Source: Flammeovirga sp. OC4 | GTDB lineage: Bacteria; Bacteroidota; Bacteroidia; Cytophagales; Flammeovirgaceae | Assembly: GCF_000812565.1 (NCBI RefSeq) | Contig: NZ_JTAM01000084.1 | Span: 1 to 35,820 of the forward strand | DNA length: 35,820 nt | Reading direction: 5' to 3' | Shown: piece after piece, positions 7,302 to 16,842 of the stretch | Layout of the letters: each line of letters opens with the position of its first letter | How positions within the stretch are numbered: the stretch's first letter is position 1 | Notes under the pieces: generated by a model | Seen by the model: the letters and a program-made list of their open reading frames with translations, nothing else | What the model was told of the DNA's origin: nothing | Database searches by the model: none | Made by a program: the position numbers and the translations under genes

Positions 7302-9515
7302 TTACATTACTACTAATTTAAGCGAGAATGATTGTTTAGTATTCCACTTTCTTTCAGAAAGGGTTACCTTCCATAAATTGTCACCAAGGCTTTCTACGTT
7401 CTTGATCTCACAATTTTTAGAATTACCCGCTTGAATACCTTTCTTAGAGAAGAAGATAATATCACCTTCTTGAGCACCAGCATCTGTCATTTCAACTTTG
7501 ATGTTGTTGCCTTTTACTACTAAGTTTTTGATTTCGTTAGCACCCATTGACAAGTGAAGGTTTGAACCTAATACTTTTGGCTTGTCATCAGTGATTGGCG
7601 TAAATCTTACAAACTGCGATGAGTTTGAATATAAATTCTTTGCTGTATAGCTGTTTGTAGCATAACCTACCACTTCGTTTTTCCAGAAGTCATATACTGC
7701 ACATTTTGTATCAGTTGGAAGACCTGCTTTCGCAAAGTCAATCGTTACGTCATTTGATTCTTCTTTGTCTACATTATAAAGGTTGTATACCCCGAAGTTT
7801 CCAAATTCTCTTTGTGCATTGAAACCGAATACAGTGTTGTCAGCTGATTCACCCAATGTCACTAATTTTGTTTCTTCAATCACGCCCGGACGCATGATTT
7901 CGTAGTTTCTCCAAACTGCTTTTACGTCATCTTTGTCGATAGGCTCAGAGATCATCGCTGTACCACCTGTCAATGCTACAGTGTTGTGCCATGTGTGCCA
8001 CATGCCTTGTTGAGGAGTATGACCTACTCTACGCGATGGTAACTTGTAATCCAAGTAAGATACATCTGCGTCATTGTTCCACCATACTTTGTGGAAAATC
8101 TGGAATCTCAATACAGACTCTAAACAGTGGCTGAAGTGTGCAGGGTGAGAGTCAGGACCTACTCTAGCTGCATCGATAAAACCAATTACACCTCTGGTCG
8201 GCTGACCTAAACAAGAAAGGATATACATATCATCACCTGCAGCTTCTCTGTAAAGTGTATATAACTCTCTGAATGTTTGTAATCTTGTCAACTTCGGGTT
8301 GTCATATACAGCACCAATACCATTGAAGTCAATCTTGATGTAACCGTATCCTCTCTCTCTAGCATCTTTGATGATGTTGAATAAGAATTCTTTTGCTTTC
8401 TCGTTCGTAGGGTTTAACCACTTCGCACCTGAAGGGTGGAATGGGTTAGGGTTCATAAACGCCTCAATACCTTTCGCATTTTTCTGAAGTGCATCTGGAT
8501 TAGCTTTTGCCCATGGGTGCTCAGGGTTGATCATTAATGGAGCAAACCAAACACCTGGAGTTCCACCAGCAGCTCTGATTTTCTTCGCTACTTCAGCCAT
8601 ACCTGATGGGAATTTTTCGTTCGCAGACCAATCACCATCCATTTTTTGGTAACCATCGTCGATTTGTACGATACCTTTACCAAAAGTATTAGGATTCTCT
8701 TCGATTGTTTTCAAGACGTTCATTACGTGCTCTTCGTCAATCTTAGTCGTTCTGTCATACCAGCTACACCATCCGTATACAGGATCTCTGTCTAATTTTG
8801 CATTGTGCGTAATTGCTACCCACTTCGTCCAAACATCAATGTTTTTATCCTTATCTTCTTTGATGAAGATCATTTCCTCACTTCTTCTTACTTCACCAGG
8901 CTCTACTAATACCTCGTCCATACGAACAACAGCACGGATCTTTTTGTTTGACACGCGTACATTACAGTGGGCATCACCAGGACCTGTAGGACCAATTAAG
9001 AATGATTTATCAGTAGTTGTATTGTAAAATAAACCTACCTCTTTGAAACGCTTATCCATTTCGGCTACAGTTTCAGCATGATGGTGCTCCATCAAAGGAG
9101 TCACTAACCAATCCTCAGGCTTTGATAAATCAACCTGACCGCCAAAACTTTTATCCATATTGAATAAATCAAAGGCTCTTAATTTTGTATCTTTATTACT
9201 CTTATTATGGAAAAATGCCTGAATAGTATAAGCATCTAAATCTTTCAGTTCTCTAACATGAAGCTCAAATCCAAAATTATCTTTTTCAAAATATGCTTTT
9301 GTTTGCTCTGCTTTTCCAAAAGGAGTATCCACTATTGTCACTTCAATAGTACCTGTCTGAGGAGTATGGGCCATTCCAATTCTTCTGCTACCACCATCAA
9401 CATCAAACACACATGTAGAAGATCTGAAAAGCTTCTGAATTTCTTGTTGTGCGAATGACGAAAATATTGGTGCTAAACTTAACACTAAAATTAGTCCTAA
9501 CTTTATCTTTTTCAT
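7302..9515 (-). CDS. GH36-type alpha-galactosidase, exported
   Basis: A 737-aa exported glycosidase. The ATG at 9515 is chosen because it gives a clean signal peptide (MKKIKLGLILVLSL...SSFAQ); an in-frame ATG at 9557 would add 14 residues before it. After a beta-sandwich N-terminal domain comes the GH-D clan barrel: GWCSWYD, then QIDDGYQ, then YIKIDF, whose Asp396 is the expected nucleophile, then RVGPDSHP, whose Asp455 is the expected acid/base. A C-terminal beta domain follows. The family hydrolyses terminal alpha-galactosyl residues, though raffinose-synthase relatives share the fold. The signal peptide implies periplasmic or surface action. It lies in the same direction as, and between, two other large exported proteins, consistent with a galactan-type degradation cluster, but the gaps on both sides suggest separate transcripts. 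Confidence 0.85.
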   Translation of the reverse strand: MKKIKLGLILVLSLAPIFSSFAQQEIQKLFRSSTCVFDVDGGSRRIGMAHTPQTGTIEVTIVDTPFGKAEQTKAYFEKDNFGFELHVRELKDLDAYTIQAFFHNKSNKDTKLRAFDLFNMDKSFGGQVDLSKPEDWLVTPLMEHHHAETVAEMDKRFKEVGLFYNTTTDKSFLIGPTGPGDAHCNVRVSNKKIRAVVRMDEVLVEPGEVRRSEEMIFIKEDKDKNIDVWTKWVAITHNAKLDRDPVYGWCSWYDRTTKIDEEHVMNVLKTIEENPNTFGKGIVQIDDGYQKMDGDWSANEKFPSGMAEVAKKIRAAGGTPGVWFAPLMINPEHPWAKANPDALQKNAKGIEAFMNPNPFHPSGAKWLNPTNEKAKEFLFNIIKDARERGYGYIKIDFNGIGAVYDNPKLTRLQTFRELYTLYREAAGDDMYILSCLGQPTRGVIGFIDAARVGPDSHPAHFSHCLESVLRFQIFHKVWWNNDADVSYLDYKLPSRRVGHTPQQGMWHTWHNTVALTGGTAMISEPIDKDDVKAVWRNYEIMRPGVIEETKLVTLGESADNTVFGFNAQREFGNFGVYNLYNVDKEESNDVTIDFAKAGLPTDTKCAVYDFWKNEVVGYATNSYTAKNLYSNSSQFVRFTPITDDKPKVLGSNLHLSMGANEIKNLVVKGNNIKVEMTDAGAQEGDIIFFSKKGIQAGNSKNCEIKNVESLGDNLWKVTLSERKWNTKQSFSLKLVVM

Positions 9516-9754
9516 TTCACTCAAAATTTTAAAAAATGATTTTAAATACAAAGGCACCTTTATTTTACCTTGTATGTAATTCAGTTGTCACATTGCAATT
9601 TTAATTGTTCCTTCCTATCATTCTTTGCTCTTAGCTTACAATTGTTGATAGTGATCTTTATGATGACAATATGAGATATAAAAAACACCTCAAATGAACA
9701 CTTTTCATGACTTTTTGCTCAAATCTTGCCTATTCCACCTTTTTCTCCATTGGC

Positions 9755-12184
9755 TTATGGCTCTATTTGATCATCCATAGGAATGGAATAAGTGACCTGC
9801 CATGTTCTTGTTTCTGCATCAAAATCAGTTTGCCAATAATCATTTCCGAATTTTTCCTGATCTTTTAAATTGATAAAATCACCATTTCTAGTAATGATGG
9901 CCTTAAAGTCCTTATAGTTAGAAATATTTGAAATTGTGAATGGAACATAACCTAAACCATTGGAAAGGTCAACAACCACTTCATCATTTTCTGCGGCAAT
10001 CATTAGCGGCGTTCTCCGTACCAACTTTCCTTTTTTAATATTGACTTGCAATGTATTTTGATGGGCTTCCCTAAACATAGGTTTCCATGTGTTAGCTTCT
10101 TTTTTTATAAATTCCTTAAAGATTTCATTATCGCCATAATAACTGTCGGGTTCATTAGGTAATACACACAATTCAATCACTGCATCAATCTTATCGCCCT
10201 TCTGCAATGATCGGACTGATGCTGGTAAGTTCAATTCTATCAACGTTACATATTTATTTATTCGCTTGCTGAAATGAACATACGTAGAAAATTTTGGTTC
10301 AATTAATTTACCATCAACAATAGATTTCCACTCTCTCAAGATCAACCCCCTATTGGCCCATGTTCCATATTTACCTGGAAGTTGATTTTCTGCATTATGC
10401 ATACTTGCCCAAGGAGCAGCCCCAGGTGCATCAATATTTTGATGGGAGTAGCCCTCTCTTTCCCTTTCATTTTCTATATCCAATAATACGCCATTTTCAT
10501 TGCCATAAGCAAAGTTATGTTCGTGACTAAAAGCGTAAGTCTCCGAACCAAATTGAGCAATTGCTAAACGATTAAACTCTAAGGTCTCATTTACAATCAA
10601 CTCTACATGATAATAGGCTCTTAAATAATCATTGGAACGAATCAGAAAAGTGGTCAATTTATAGTCGGCTTCATCCTTTTCCGTTTTCCCTCTATAAATG
10701 ACTTCAGATAAGTTAGGACAATTACGTTTGTAGTCCACACGAATCTCCTTAATTTGCTTTAGTTCTCCCCTTAGTCCATAAAACCTTAAAAAGTCTCCAC
10801 CTCCAACGTTGGGTGTCCAATCGTATTTTCGTGGTTCGGGTACCATTTTCTTTGTACTTTGGACAAACAGTGGACGTACATCAGTGATCATTGACTGTGT
10901 TGAACCCCCATAAGGTTCATAGCAGATACTTTCGCCAAAAGCTCCAACCGCTGTTTCTTCCCATAATTGATGACTTGTTGGGTTTTTCTTGCCCCAAGAT
11001 GATAATGATAACTGACTATGTGATACCGCAGGCAAACTTCCCCAAAAACCTGAAACTCTTGTCAATTCCAATTCTATCGTTTGATGAGGGGGAATCACCA
11101 TCATGGTGTACCCTCTGACCCAAGGCCCTACAAACCTACTGTAATAATCTGTATGCCAGTTTTTCGAAATTTGAATTGGTATTCCGGTTGGATGTCCATC
11201 TTTATCTCTTAAAATCATTGAACAGCCTGTAATCGCTTTTACTTTATCCGTTTTTTCAAAAATAAAACGTTCCAACTGTTCAGTATTTGAAGGGTTATGG
11301 AGAATCAGTTTCGTTCTTTCCATTCCAAACTTTGGCTCCATGTTACCATTTAACTTTACTACCGTTGCTTGTCGTTGAGTATCTCTGTAAGCTTGTAATC
11401 GTTCAAAAGGTCTATTCTTATCAGAAGCCACTACTACTGTTACCTCATCATTTTTTTGGAATGTATGACGTACTTTGAATAATGCTGAAAGCGATTTATT
11501 CGATAACTTCCCTTCTATCTTTACACTATTGGCATTACTCCTAACGAAGCTTTCACTATTACTTGAATATAATTCCCACAGCATTTCATGTTTACCTTGT
11601 ACCGTTACAATACCACTGTTAGAGCGAGTGATTTTATACATCTCTTCAGGAAAATTGAATTCAATATGAAGTTTCATTTCATCTTCCGGCAGGAAACTCT
11701 CTTCATAAGTCAATGTAAATGAAAAAGCATCCGTCCAAGAAGCAATCTCTAAACCAAACTCGAAAAGCGGCCCATCTTCTAAGCGTAAGCCATCAATAAA
11801 TCTCCTTTGATAAAACTTTCCTCCTTCAACCCACTCCCCCATATAGTCTTCCGTTCCTTCTCCTCTGATCACTTTAAACTTTTCGCCATTGTACTCCAAA
11901 TACATTGTCATTAAGTCTAAATCTACCTCTTCTACTAACTGTTTCATACGGTGTTTTCTCTCAAAAGGAGCTACACTTCTGAACTGTGTAAATTTGAGAT
12001 CATGTGGATTGAAACGTAAGAAATGGAAATCAGTGTGAATATGAAACTCTGTTGCTTCCCCTAATTTTTCAGGAAAATACATGTGCGTATTAGTTGACGC
12101 AAAATCCCAAAGTTGTAAAGGAAGTTGAGCAAATAAGTTGGAGCAAGAGATAGATAAAATTAAAAAAGTAATGAAATTTTTCAT
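9755..12184 (-). CDS. Exported protein of unknown family
   Basis: An 809-aa protein that I do not recognise. The start at 12184 gives MKNFITFLILSISCSNLFAQ, a signal peptide. An adjacent ATG at 12187 and others at 12205 and 12214 are alternatives. The mature protein is rich in aromatic and charged beta-strand-like segments (for example EFHIHTDFHFLRFNP, FEFGLEIASWTDAFSF), with no internal repeats, sorting tail or membrane anchor visible. Acidic and tryptophan-rich stretches such as PGAAPWASMHNAENQ recall sugar-binding surfaces. It sits 239 nt upstream of the alpha-galactosidase gene in the same direction and shares a candidate operator with the T9SS glycosidase-like gene. A role in glycan breakdown is inferred from context only. 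Confidence 0.8.
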   Translation of the reverse strand: MKNFITFLILSISCSNLFAQLPLQLWDFASTNTHMYFPEKLGEATEFHIHTDFHFLRFNPHDLKFTQFRSVAPFERKHRMKQLVEEVDLDLMTMYLEYNGEKFKVIRGEGTEDYMGEWVEGGKFYQRRFIDGLRLEDGPLFEFGLEIASWTDAFSFTLTYEESFLPEDEMKLHIEFNFPEEMYKITRSNSGIVTVQGKHEMLWELYSSNSESFVRSNANSVKIEGKLSNKSLSALFKVRHTFQKNDEVTVVVASDKNRPFERLQAYRDTQRQATVVKLNGNMEPKFGMERTKLILHNPSNTEQLERFIFEKTDKVKAITGCSMILRDKDGHPTGIPIQISKNWHTDYYSRFVGPWVRGYTMMVIPPHQTIELELTRVSGFWGSLPAVSHSQLSLSSWGKKNPTSHQLWEETAVGAFGESICYEPYGGSTQSMITDVRPLFVQSTKKMVPEPRKYDWTPNVGGGDFLRFYGLRGELKQIKEIRVDYKRNCPNLSEVIYRGKTEKDEADYKLTTFLIRSNDYLRAYYHVELIVNETLEFNRLAIAQFGSETYAFSHEHNFAYGNENGVLLDIENEREREGYSHQNIDAPGAAPWASMHNAENQLPGKYGTWANRGLILREWKSIVDGKLIEPKFSTYVHFSKRINKYVTLIELNLPASVRSLQKGDKIDAVIELCVLPNEPDSYYGDNEIFKEFIKKEANTWKPMFREAHQNTLQVNIKKGKLVRRTPLMIAAENDEVVVDLSNGLGYVPFTISNISNYKDFKAIITRNGDFINLKDQEKFGNDYWQTDFDAETRTWQVTYSIPMDDQIEP

Positions 12185-12288
12185 CATGTTATTCAATAAT
12201 TTCATTTTTGGCAATAATTAATTATTAGGGTATTTCCAGCAAAAGCAGTTGTTAATACCTATTCATTTCTCCACAAACATATTATATG

Positions 12289-12304
12289 CAACAGAATTGT
12301 GTTG
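12289..12304. promoter_or_regulatory. Candidate palindromic operator
   Basis: CAACAGAATTGTGTTG is palindromic except at two symmetric positions (CAACAnAATTnTGTTG). It lies 105 nt upstream of the 809-aa gene. The central 13 bp recur exactly at 6459-6471, upstream of the T9SS protein gene. Confidence 0.4.
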
Positions 12305-12378
12305 ATTATTATTTATCAATTCATTGTCTTTTATTTACAAACAAAGATTATCGAAGAACTTATTATAGTGTCTACGGC

Positions 12379-12465
12379 CATAGTGTAAACTTAATTTTCA
12401 TCAACTTTTAATTAGCCTTTCTACAAACATTTATAGGATCAACTTTCAAGCTTCTATCCTCTTCC
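12379..12465 (-). repeat. Truncated copy of the dispersed repeat
   Basis: On the minus strand it reads GGAAGAGGATAGAAGCTTGAAAG and continues to GTAGAAAGGCTAATTAAAAGTTGA and the terminus AATTAAGTTTACACTATG. It keeps only the last third of the element seen at 16589-16842. Confidence 0.6.
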
Positions 12466-13059
12466 AATTGTGCTAGAAAAACAGCATTCAAAATCATAAA
12501 AATTGATAATTCTACTTTTTTAGGCTCAAAAACAATCAAATGATTGATTAAAAATGGAGTGTAAATTCCAATGTTATGTAAATATGAATAAGCGTATAAT
12601 ATTTACTAAAACTCTTTTTTGACGTAGCAAACAACCTCAAAGTAATACATCACTTTTATTACGATGTATTTGATTACAAAATGAAAAATCGTTGTTTTTA
12701 GTGTTATTAAAGGTGTTGCTAGATCCTATTTCAGCCATTATTTCCAGTAACAAAATAACATTAAGAGTAACTTCAGGAGCTTAGTTTTTTAGCTCTAAAA
12801 ATTTATTTGTTCCCTCTCCTATATTATCAAATGCATTTCCCAATGCATTGTAATTCAATTGATTTTAAAGAATAGAAGTTAATTTTTTATCACTTTAAGA
12901 ACTATTCGAACGTTCTATCAATTGTTATTTAAAGAGAGCGTGAATTATGATTAAATAAAGTCAATGAGTTTAAAGGTAAACATAGAGTTCACATTGTGAG
13001 TATTGTTTTGCCGACGGATTTAATAACCAAGAAAAATTCTAAACGCAATTACAATTACA
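12466..13059. other. Leader region of the TonB-dependent receptor gene
   Basis: About 590 bp without a convincing gene. A weak inverted repeat AATACATC/GATGTATT (12644-12670) and an 8-bp palindrome GAACGTTC near 12909 are visible. TATTGTTTTGCC just before 13015 resembles a degenerate -7 box close to the receptor start. Nothing else is supported. Confidence 0.45.
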
Positions 13060-15624
13060 ATGTTCAAAACAAGAAAAACTTTAATTGTAGCTTTATTCAT
13101 GCTATTCTCTAGCATTGCTTTTTCACAGACTATCCTAAAGGGTAGTTTGGTAGATACTTCTAACGGGGAACCTATCATTGGTGCAAATGTGACCATTGTG
13201 GGAACCACCACCGGAGCTATCTCTGACTATAATGGTCATTTTAGCTTTGAAGCAAAGAAAACAGGAGAACAAAAGCTTTCAATTTCATTTGTAGGAATGC
13301 AACCTATCTATCGAAATGTCTTACTCAATGGAGGCCTTTTGGATTTAGGTACTTTTAAAATGGAAGCCGATGCAATAGGGCTAGAAGAAGTGGAAGTCAT
13401 GGCCTCTATTGCGGTCGATCGTAAAACACCCGTTGCTGCGGCATCCATTTCGGCTGAAGATATTGAGACCAAAGTTGGAAATCAAGACTTCCCTCAAGTC
13501 TTAAAGTCCACTCCAGGCGTATATGTATCGGGAGCAGGAGGTGGATTCGGAGATTCTAGAATTTCACTTCGAGGTTTTGACTCTGAAAATGTTGCTGTAA
13601 TGATCAACGGTGTTCCTGTCAATGATATGGAAAATGGGAAAGTGTATTGGTCCAATTGGGCGGGCTTAAATGATGTCACGAAGACCATGCAAGTACAAAG
13701 AGGATTAGGAGCTTCAAAACTGGCCGTACCATCTGTTGGAGGTACGATCAATATCATCACCAAAGCCACCGATGCTCAAAAAGGAGGAAGTGTATACATG
13801 GGTATGGGCAACGATGGATATTTAAAAACGGGGCTTACCTTGTCCACTGGTTTAATGAAAAATGGTCTTGCAGTGACCACCTCCTTATCAAGAACATCAG
13901 GGAATGGCTACGTTGACGGTACTCCTTTTGAGGGGTATTCCTACTTTCTGAATGTCGCCAAGCAAATCAATAAAAAACATACTTTATCCTTCACCACTTT
14001 TGGTGCTCCTCAAAGTCATGGCCAAAGAAGAACATACCTCACTGATGAGGAATACAACAAATATGGGAACAGGTATAATGCAGATTGGGGATACAAAGAT
14101 GGTAAAGCGTTCAATACCAACGTCAACTCTTATCACAAACCACAGATGTCATTAAACTGGTATTGGACCATCAATGATAAAACGGATTTAGCTACAACGG
14201 CTTATGTTTCGGTAGGCCGAGGAGGTGGAACAGGATTGACTTCCAACGCCCCTTATGGACAGCAGTTAAATGTCAATGATTTTAGAAATGAAAATGGCAT
14301 TATTGATTTTGATGCCTTTGTAAGAGCCAATCAAGAACAATTCAAAAATTCCAACGGTCAATACTCTAGTGTTTTCCGAAAATCTCATAACAATCATTTA
14401 TGGACTGGTGCGGTATCTACCCTAACGCATAAGGCAAATGATTATTGGACCATAACTGGCGGTATTGATTTACGCTATTATAAAGGTCAACACTATCAAA
14501 CCGTAGAAGACTTAATGGGGAATGACTATTATATTGATCGCTCCAATCAATCAACGGGGCCAAGGAAAGTGAGAGTGGGTGATAAAATGGGCTATAATAA
14601 TGATGGTATCGTTCAATGGCAAGGTCTTTTTGGGCAAGTGGAATATTCTAAAGATCAGTTAACCTGGTTTATGTCTGCCGCAGCGTCACATCAAGCCTAC
14701 AAAAGAATCGACTATTTCAAATACAAAGAAGGTACAAAAGAAACAGACTGGCAGAGTTTTTTTGGAGGATCCATCAAAACTGGTGCGAATTATAATATTG
14801 ATGAACATCATAATGTGTTTGTCAATGCTGGTTTTATTTCTCGCCAACCTTTTATGAACGCTGTATTCCTCAATTATAAAAACGATATCAACAAGAAGGC
14901 AACCAATGAAAAAATACTTTCAGGAGAGATAGGATACGGTTATCGAACAAAGGGCTTCAGAGTGAATGTCAATGCCTACTACACTTTATGGAAAGATAAA
15001 GCGTTTACCAAAACCGTGTACGATACCAACGGACAATCCTACACTGCCAATTTATTAGGAGTAGATGCTTTACATAAAGGAATTGAACTCGATGCAGTAT
15101 GGCAACCCACCCGAAAACTAACAATAACAGCAATGGCCTCAGTCGGTGATTGGAAGTGGCTAAACAATCTTGAAAATGTAAAGATTTTTGATGATCAACA
15201 AAATGAGATCGACGAAGTAAATGTGTTTATGAAAAACAAACATGTGGGAAACTCTGCCCAAACTACTGCCGCTATTGGCGTGACTTACGAAGTATTACCG
15301 AGGTTAAGAGTGATGGGTGATTGGAATTTCTATGGCAACTTATATGCTGATTATGATGTGACCAAACTCAATAACCCAGCTTATAAAAATACAAGTATGT
15401 ACAGACTTCCTGATTACGACCTTGTTGACCTAGGGGCTTCCTATGCTTTTAAAATAGGTCACTTTACTGGAATGATAAATCTTAAGGTAAACAATGTCTT
15501 TGATACACAGTACGCAGTTCAAGGACAACAAGGCGGACTCAATGAGATGGGGCGTCCAACGCTAAGAGGTTATTACAGAGGTATAGGTCGAACTTACTCT
15601 ATTGGGCTGAAAATTAGCTTCTAG
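13060..15624 (+). CDS. TonB-dependent outer-membrane receptor
   Basis: An 854-aa outer-membrane receptor that would import a ligand using TonB energy. Residues 1-22 are a signal peptide ending AFSQ. Residues 24-105 form a CarboxypepD-regulatory-like beta-sandwich (LKGSLVDTSNGEPIIGANV, with the DYNGHFSF strand). Residues about 115-230 are the plug, with the pattern LKSTPGVYV and ISLRGFDSENVAVMINGVPVNDM. The rest is the 22-strand barrel, ending in a strand YSIGLKISF. The NMEN and YWSNW segments in the plug recur in iron/vitamin-type receptors. There is no SusD gene next to it, so this is not a SusC/D pair and the ligand is unknown. It diverges from the 809-aa gene. Confidence 0.93.
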   Translation: MFKTRKTLIVALFMLFSSIAFSQTILKGSLVDTSNGEPIIGANVTIVGTTTGAISDYNGHFSFEAKKTGEQKLSISFVGMQPIYRNVLLNGGLLDLGTFKMEADAIGLEEVEVMASIAVDRKTPVAAASISAEDIETKVGNQDFPQVLKSTPGVYVSGAGGGFGDSRISLRGFDSENVAVMINGVPVNDMENGKVYWSNWAGLNDVTKTMQVQRGLGASKLAVPSVGGTINIITKATDAQKGGSVYMGMGNDGYLKTGLTLSTGLMKNGLAVTTSLSRTSGNGYVDGTPFEGYSYFLNVAKQINKKHTLSFTTFGAPQSHGQRRTYLTDEEYNKYGNRYNADWGYKDGKAFNTNVNSYHKPQMSLNWYWTINDKTDLATTAYVSVGRGGGTGLTSNAPYGQQLNVNDFRNENGIIDFDAFVRANQEQFKNSNGQYSSVFRKSHNNHLWTGAVSTLTHKANDYWTITGGIDLRYYKGQHYQTVEDLMGNDYYIDRSNQSTGPRKVRVGDKMGYNNDGIVQWQGLFGQVEYSKDQLTWFMSAAASHQAYKRIDYFKYKEGTKETDWQSFFGGSIKTGANYNIDEHHNVFVNAGFISRQPFMNAVFLNYKNDINKKATNEKILSGEIGYGYRTKGFRVNVNAYYTLWKDKAFTKTVYDTNGQSYTANLLGVDALHKGIELDAVWQPTRKLTITAMASVGDWKWLNNLENVKIFDDQQNEIDEVNVFMKNKHVGNSAQTTAAIGVTYEVLPRLRVMGDWNFYGNLYADYDVTKLNNPAYKNTSMYRLPDYDLVDLGASYAFKIGHFTGMINLKVNNVFDTQYAVQGQQGGLNEMGRPTLRGYYRGIGRTYSIGLKISF

Positions 15625-15648
15625 TATAAATATTGGTAAGCCGTAAAT

Positions 15649-15688
15649 AAAAAAGTTTTCCTTCGTTTTTATGAGGGGAAACTTTTTT
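15649..15688 (+). terminator. Intrinsic terminator of the receptor gene
   Basis: Arms at 15649-15661 (AAAAAAGTTTTCC) and 15676-15688 (GGGAAACTTTTTT) pair over 13 positions with one T-G wobble. The T run is at the 3' end. The remaining DNA to 15955 is AT-rich and holds no gene that I can support. Confidence 0.82.
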
Positions 15689-15955
15689 CAATTTTATTGA
15701 AAATGAGACAAATGTAAGGTTTCACGATAGTTTTACAATTAGGCAAAAATCTCCTATTCCAAAAACAAAATAAAGACTTGAAAAAATATAAAACACTTTA
15801 ATAATATTCTTTTATTTATATACAAACATTGAATAAATCCTACAATTAGGTTTTTTTTCCAATTTCTCCTCACATACCTTTTGAATTTATAATTATTTGA
15901 TTTACATTGAAATATACTTGAATTATAATTACTTTCATCAGTTACCCCTCAGTGC

Positions 15956-16315
15956 ATGAAAACCATTACCCCTTTAACCATCTTCATCACGCTTTCAATC
16001 TTTGCCATGGGATTCCATCTATCGCCACTTGTAGCAGGAACAGAAATGGAGAACATCATTAGTATTGAAAATAATACTCCAGAAGAAGTCGTTCAGAAAA
16101 TCAATCAACGACTAAGAGACAATCATCAACGTCATTTACAATGTGTATACAAAAACGGAGATATTTTAATTGAAAATAAAACAGAAGTGTTGTATACAGT
16201 TACTTACAATAAAGATTATAAGTATTCAACTGGTTTTGATCGATACCACAACTTGAAATACTTATATATTACTCATGGTACTAAGATTATCGAATACCAT
16301 CAGTTTGCAAAGTAA
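15956..16315 (+). CDS. Small exported protein of unknown function
   Basis: A 119-aa ORF with an apparent signal peptide (MKTITPLTIFITLSIFAMGF...VAG) and a mature part of about 90 residues. The mature part looks like an alpha helix (PEEVVQKINQRLRDNHQRH) followed by beta strands (LQCVYKNGDILIEN, VLYTVTYN, LKYLYITHGTKIIEYH). There is no recognised domain and no cysteine pair, since only one Cys remains in the mature part. It is followed by a good terminator, which supports it being a real gene. The context gives no function. Confidence 0.65.
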   Translation: MKTITPLTIFITLSIFAMGFHLSPLVAGTEMENIISIENNTPEEVVQKINQRLRDNHQRHLQCVYKNGDILIENKTEVLYTVTYNKDYKYSTGFDRYHNLKYLYITHGTKIIEYHQFAK

Positions 16316-16344
16316 GAAGAATATAAAAAAGTGTATTATTGAAG

Positions 16345-16383
16345 AGTCATTCAGTCTTATTAGAAGGTTGAATGACTTTTTTA
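16345..16383 (+). terminator. Intrinsic terminator
   Basis: Arms AGTCATTCA (16345-16353) and TGAATGACT (16369-16377) are followed by a run of six T. It lies 30 nt after the stop of the 119-aa gene. Confidence 0.82.
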
Positions 16384-16411
16384 TGCTCTACTTTTTCTTT
16401 AAGTTATATAT

Positions 16412-16428
16412 AAACTGTAAACTAAATT
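16412..16428 (-). repeat. Isolated copy of the dispersed repeat terminus, inverted
   Basis: On the minus strand it reads AATTTAGTTTACAGTTT. It is oriented towards the full-length copy at 16589-16842, about 160 bp away. Confidence 0.45.
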
Positions 16429-16484
16429 ATCGTAGATTACAACAATTACTTTTGTGAAGGACAAATGTGTATTGTGGTTCGCGA

Positions 16485-16505
16485 GGACGTTGCAATGCAA
16501 CGTCC
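16485..16505. repeat. REP-like palindrome
   Basis: GGACGTTGCA and TGCAACGTCC are perfect 10-bp arms around a single A. The palindrome is flanked by GA on the left and CTACAG on the right. Palindromes of the GnGACGTTGCA/TGCAACGTC-CTAC type are dispersed in many genomes, often linked to RAYT transposases. No such transposase is present here. Confidence 0.6.
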
Positions 16506-16588
16506 CTACAGAACTGCATTTTAGAAGATTATTATTAAACCTTTGTCTTTTGACATTTAATTAGGCAATCATTTAGTAGTCTCTAAAT

Positions 16589-16842
16589 CGGCCTTGAAGG
16601 GAAAAGCGTTAAGAATTTTATGTATTGAGCCGTTAAAAATGATTTTGTTGTTTGAGCTTTAGCGAGTTTAAAATCATTTTGGCGAGAGAAATGAAATTTA
16701 GCTTTTGACTTCTAAGCCTTGAATTTTTTGCTTCGTTTTTGTTTCAAGACAAAAATGAAGAAGAAGGAAGTTTGAAAGTAGACTCTATAATTGCTTGCAG
16801 AGAGATTGATTAAAAGTTGACGATAATTTAGTTTACAATACG
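16589..16842 (+). repeat. Full-length dispersed structured repeat, copy 2
   Basis: About 254 bp, alignable over its whole length with 21502-21750 in the same orientation. Both copies have two conserved stem-loops: AAAATGATTTT/AAAATCATTTT (16636-16646 with 16670-16680) and CTTCGTTTTTG/CAAAAATGAAG (16731-16741 with 16750-16760). The copy ends in AATTTAGTTTACAATACG. No long ORF runs through it, so it looks like a non-coding mobile or RNA-like element. Confidence 0.8.

Noticed and set aside
12644-12670. 8-bp inverted repeat AATACATC/GATGTATT
   Set aside because: It is short, AT-rich, and has neither a T tract nor a second copy, so a functional call is not justified.
13060-15624. Possible SusC of a SusC/SusD pair
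   Set aside because: No SusD-like gene follows; the next genes are a 119-aa and a 270-aa exported protein.
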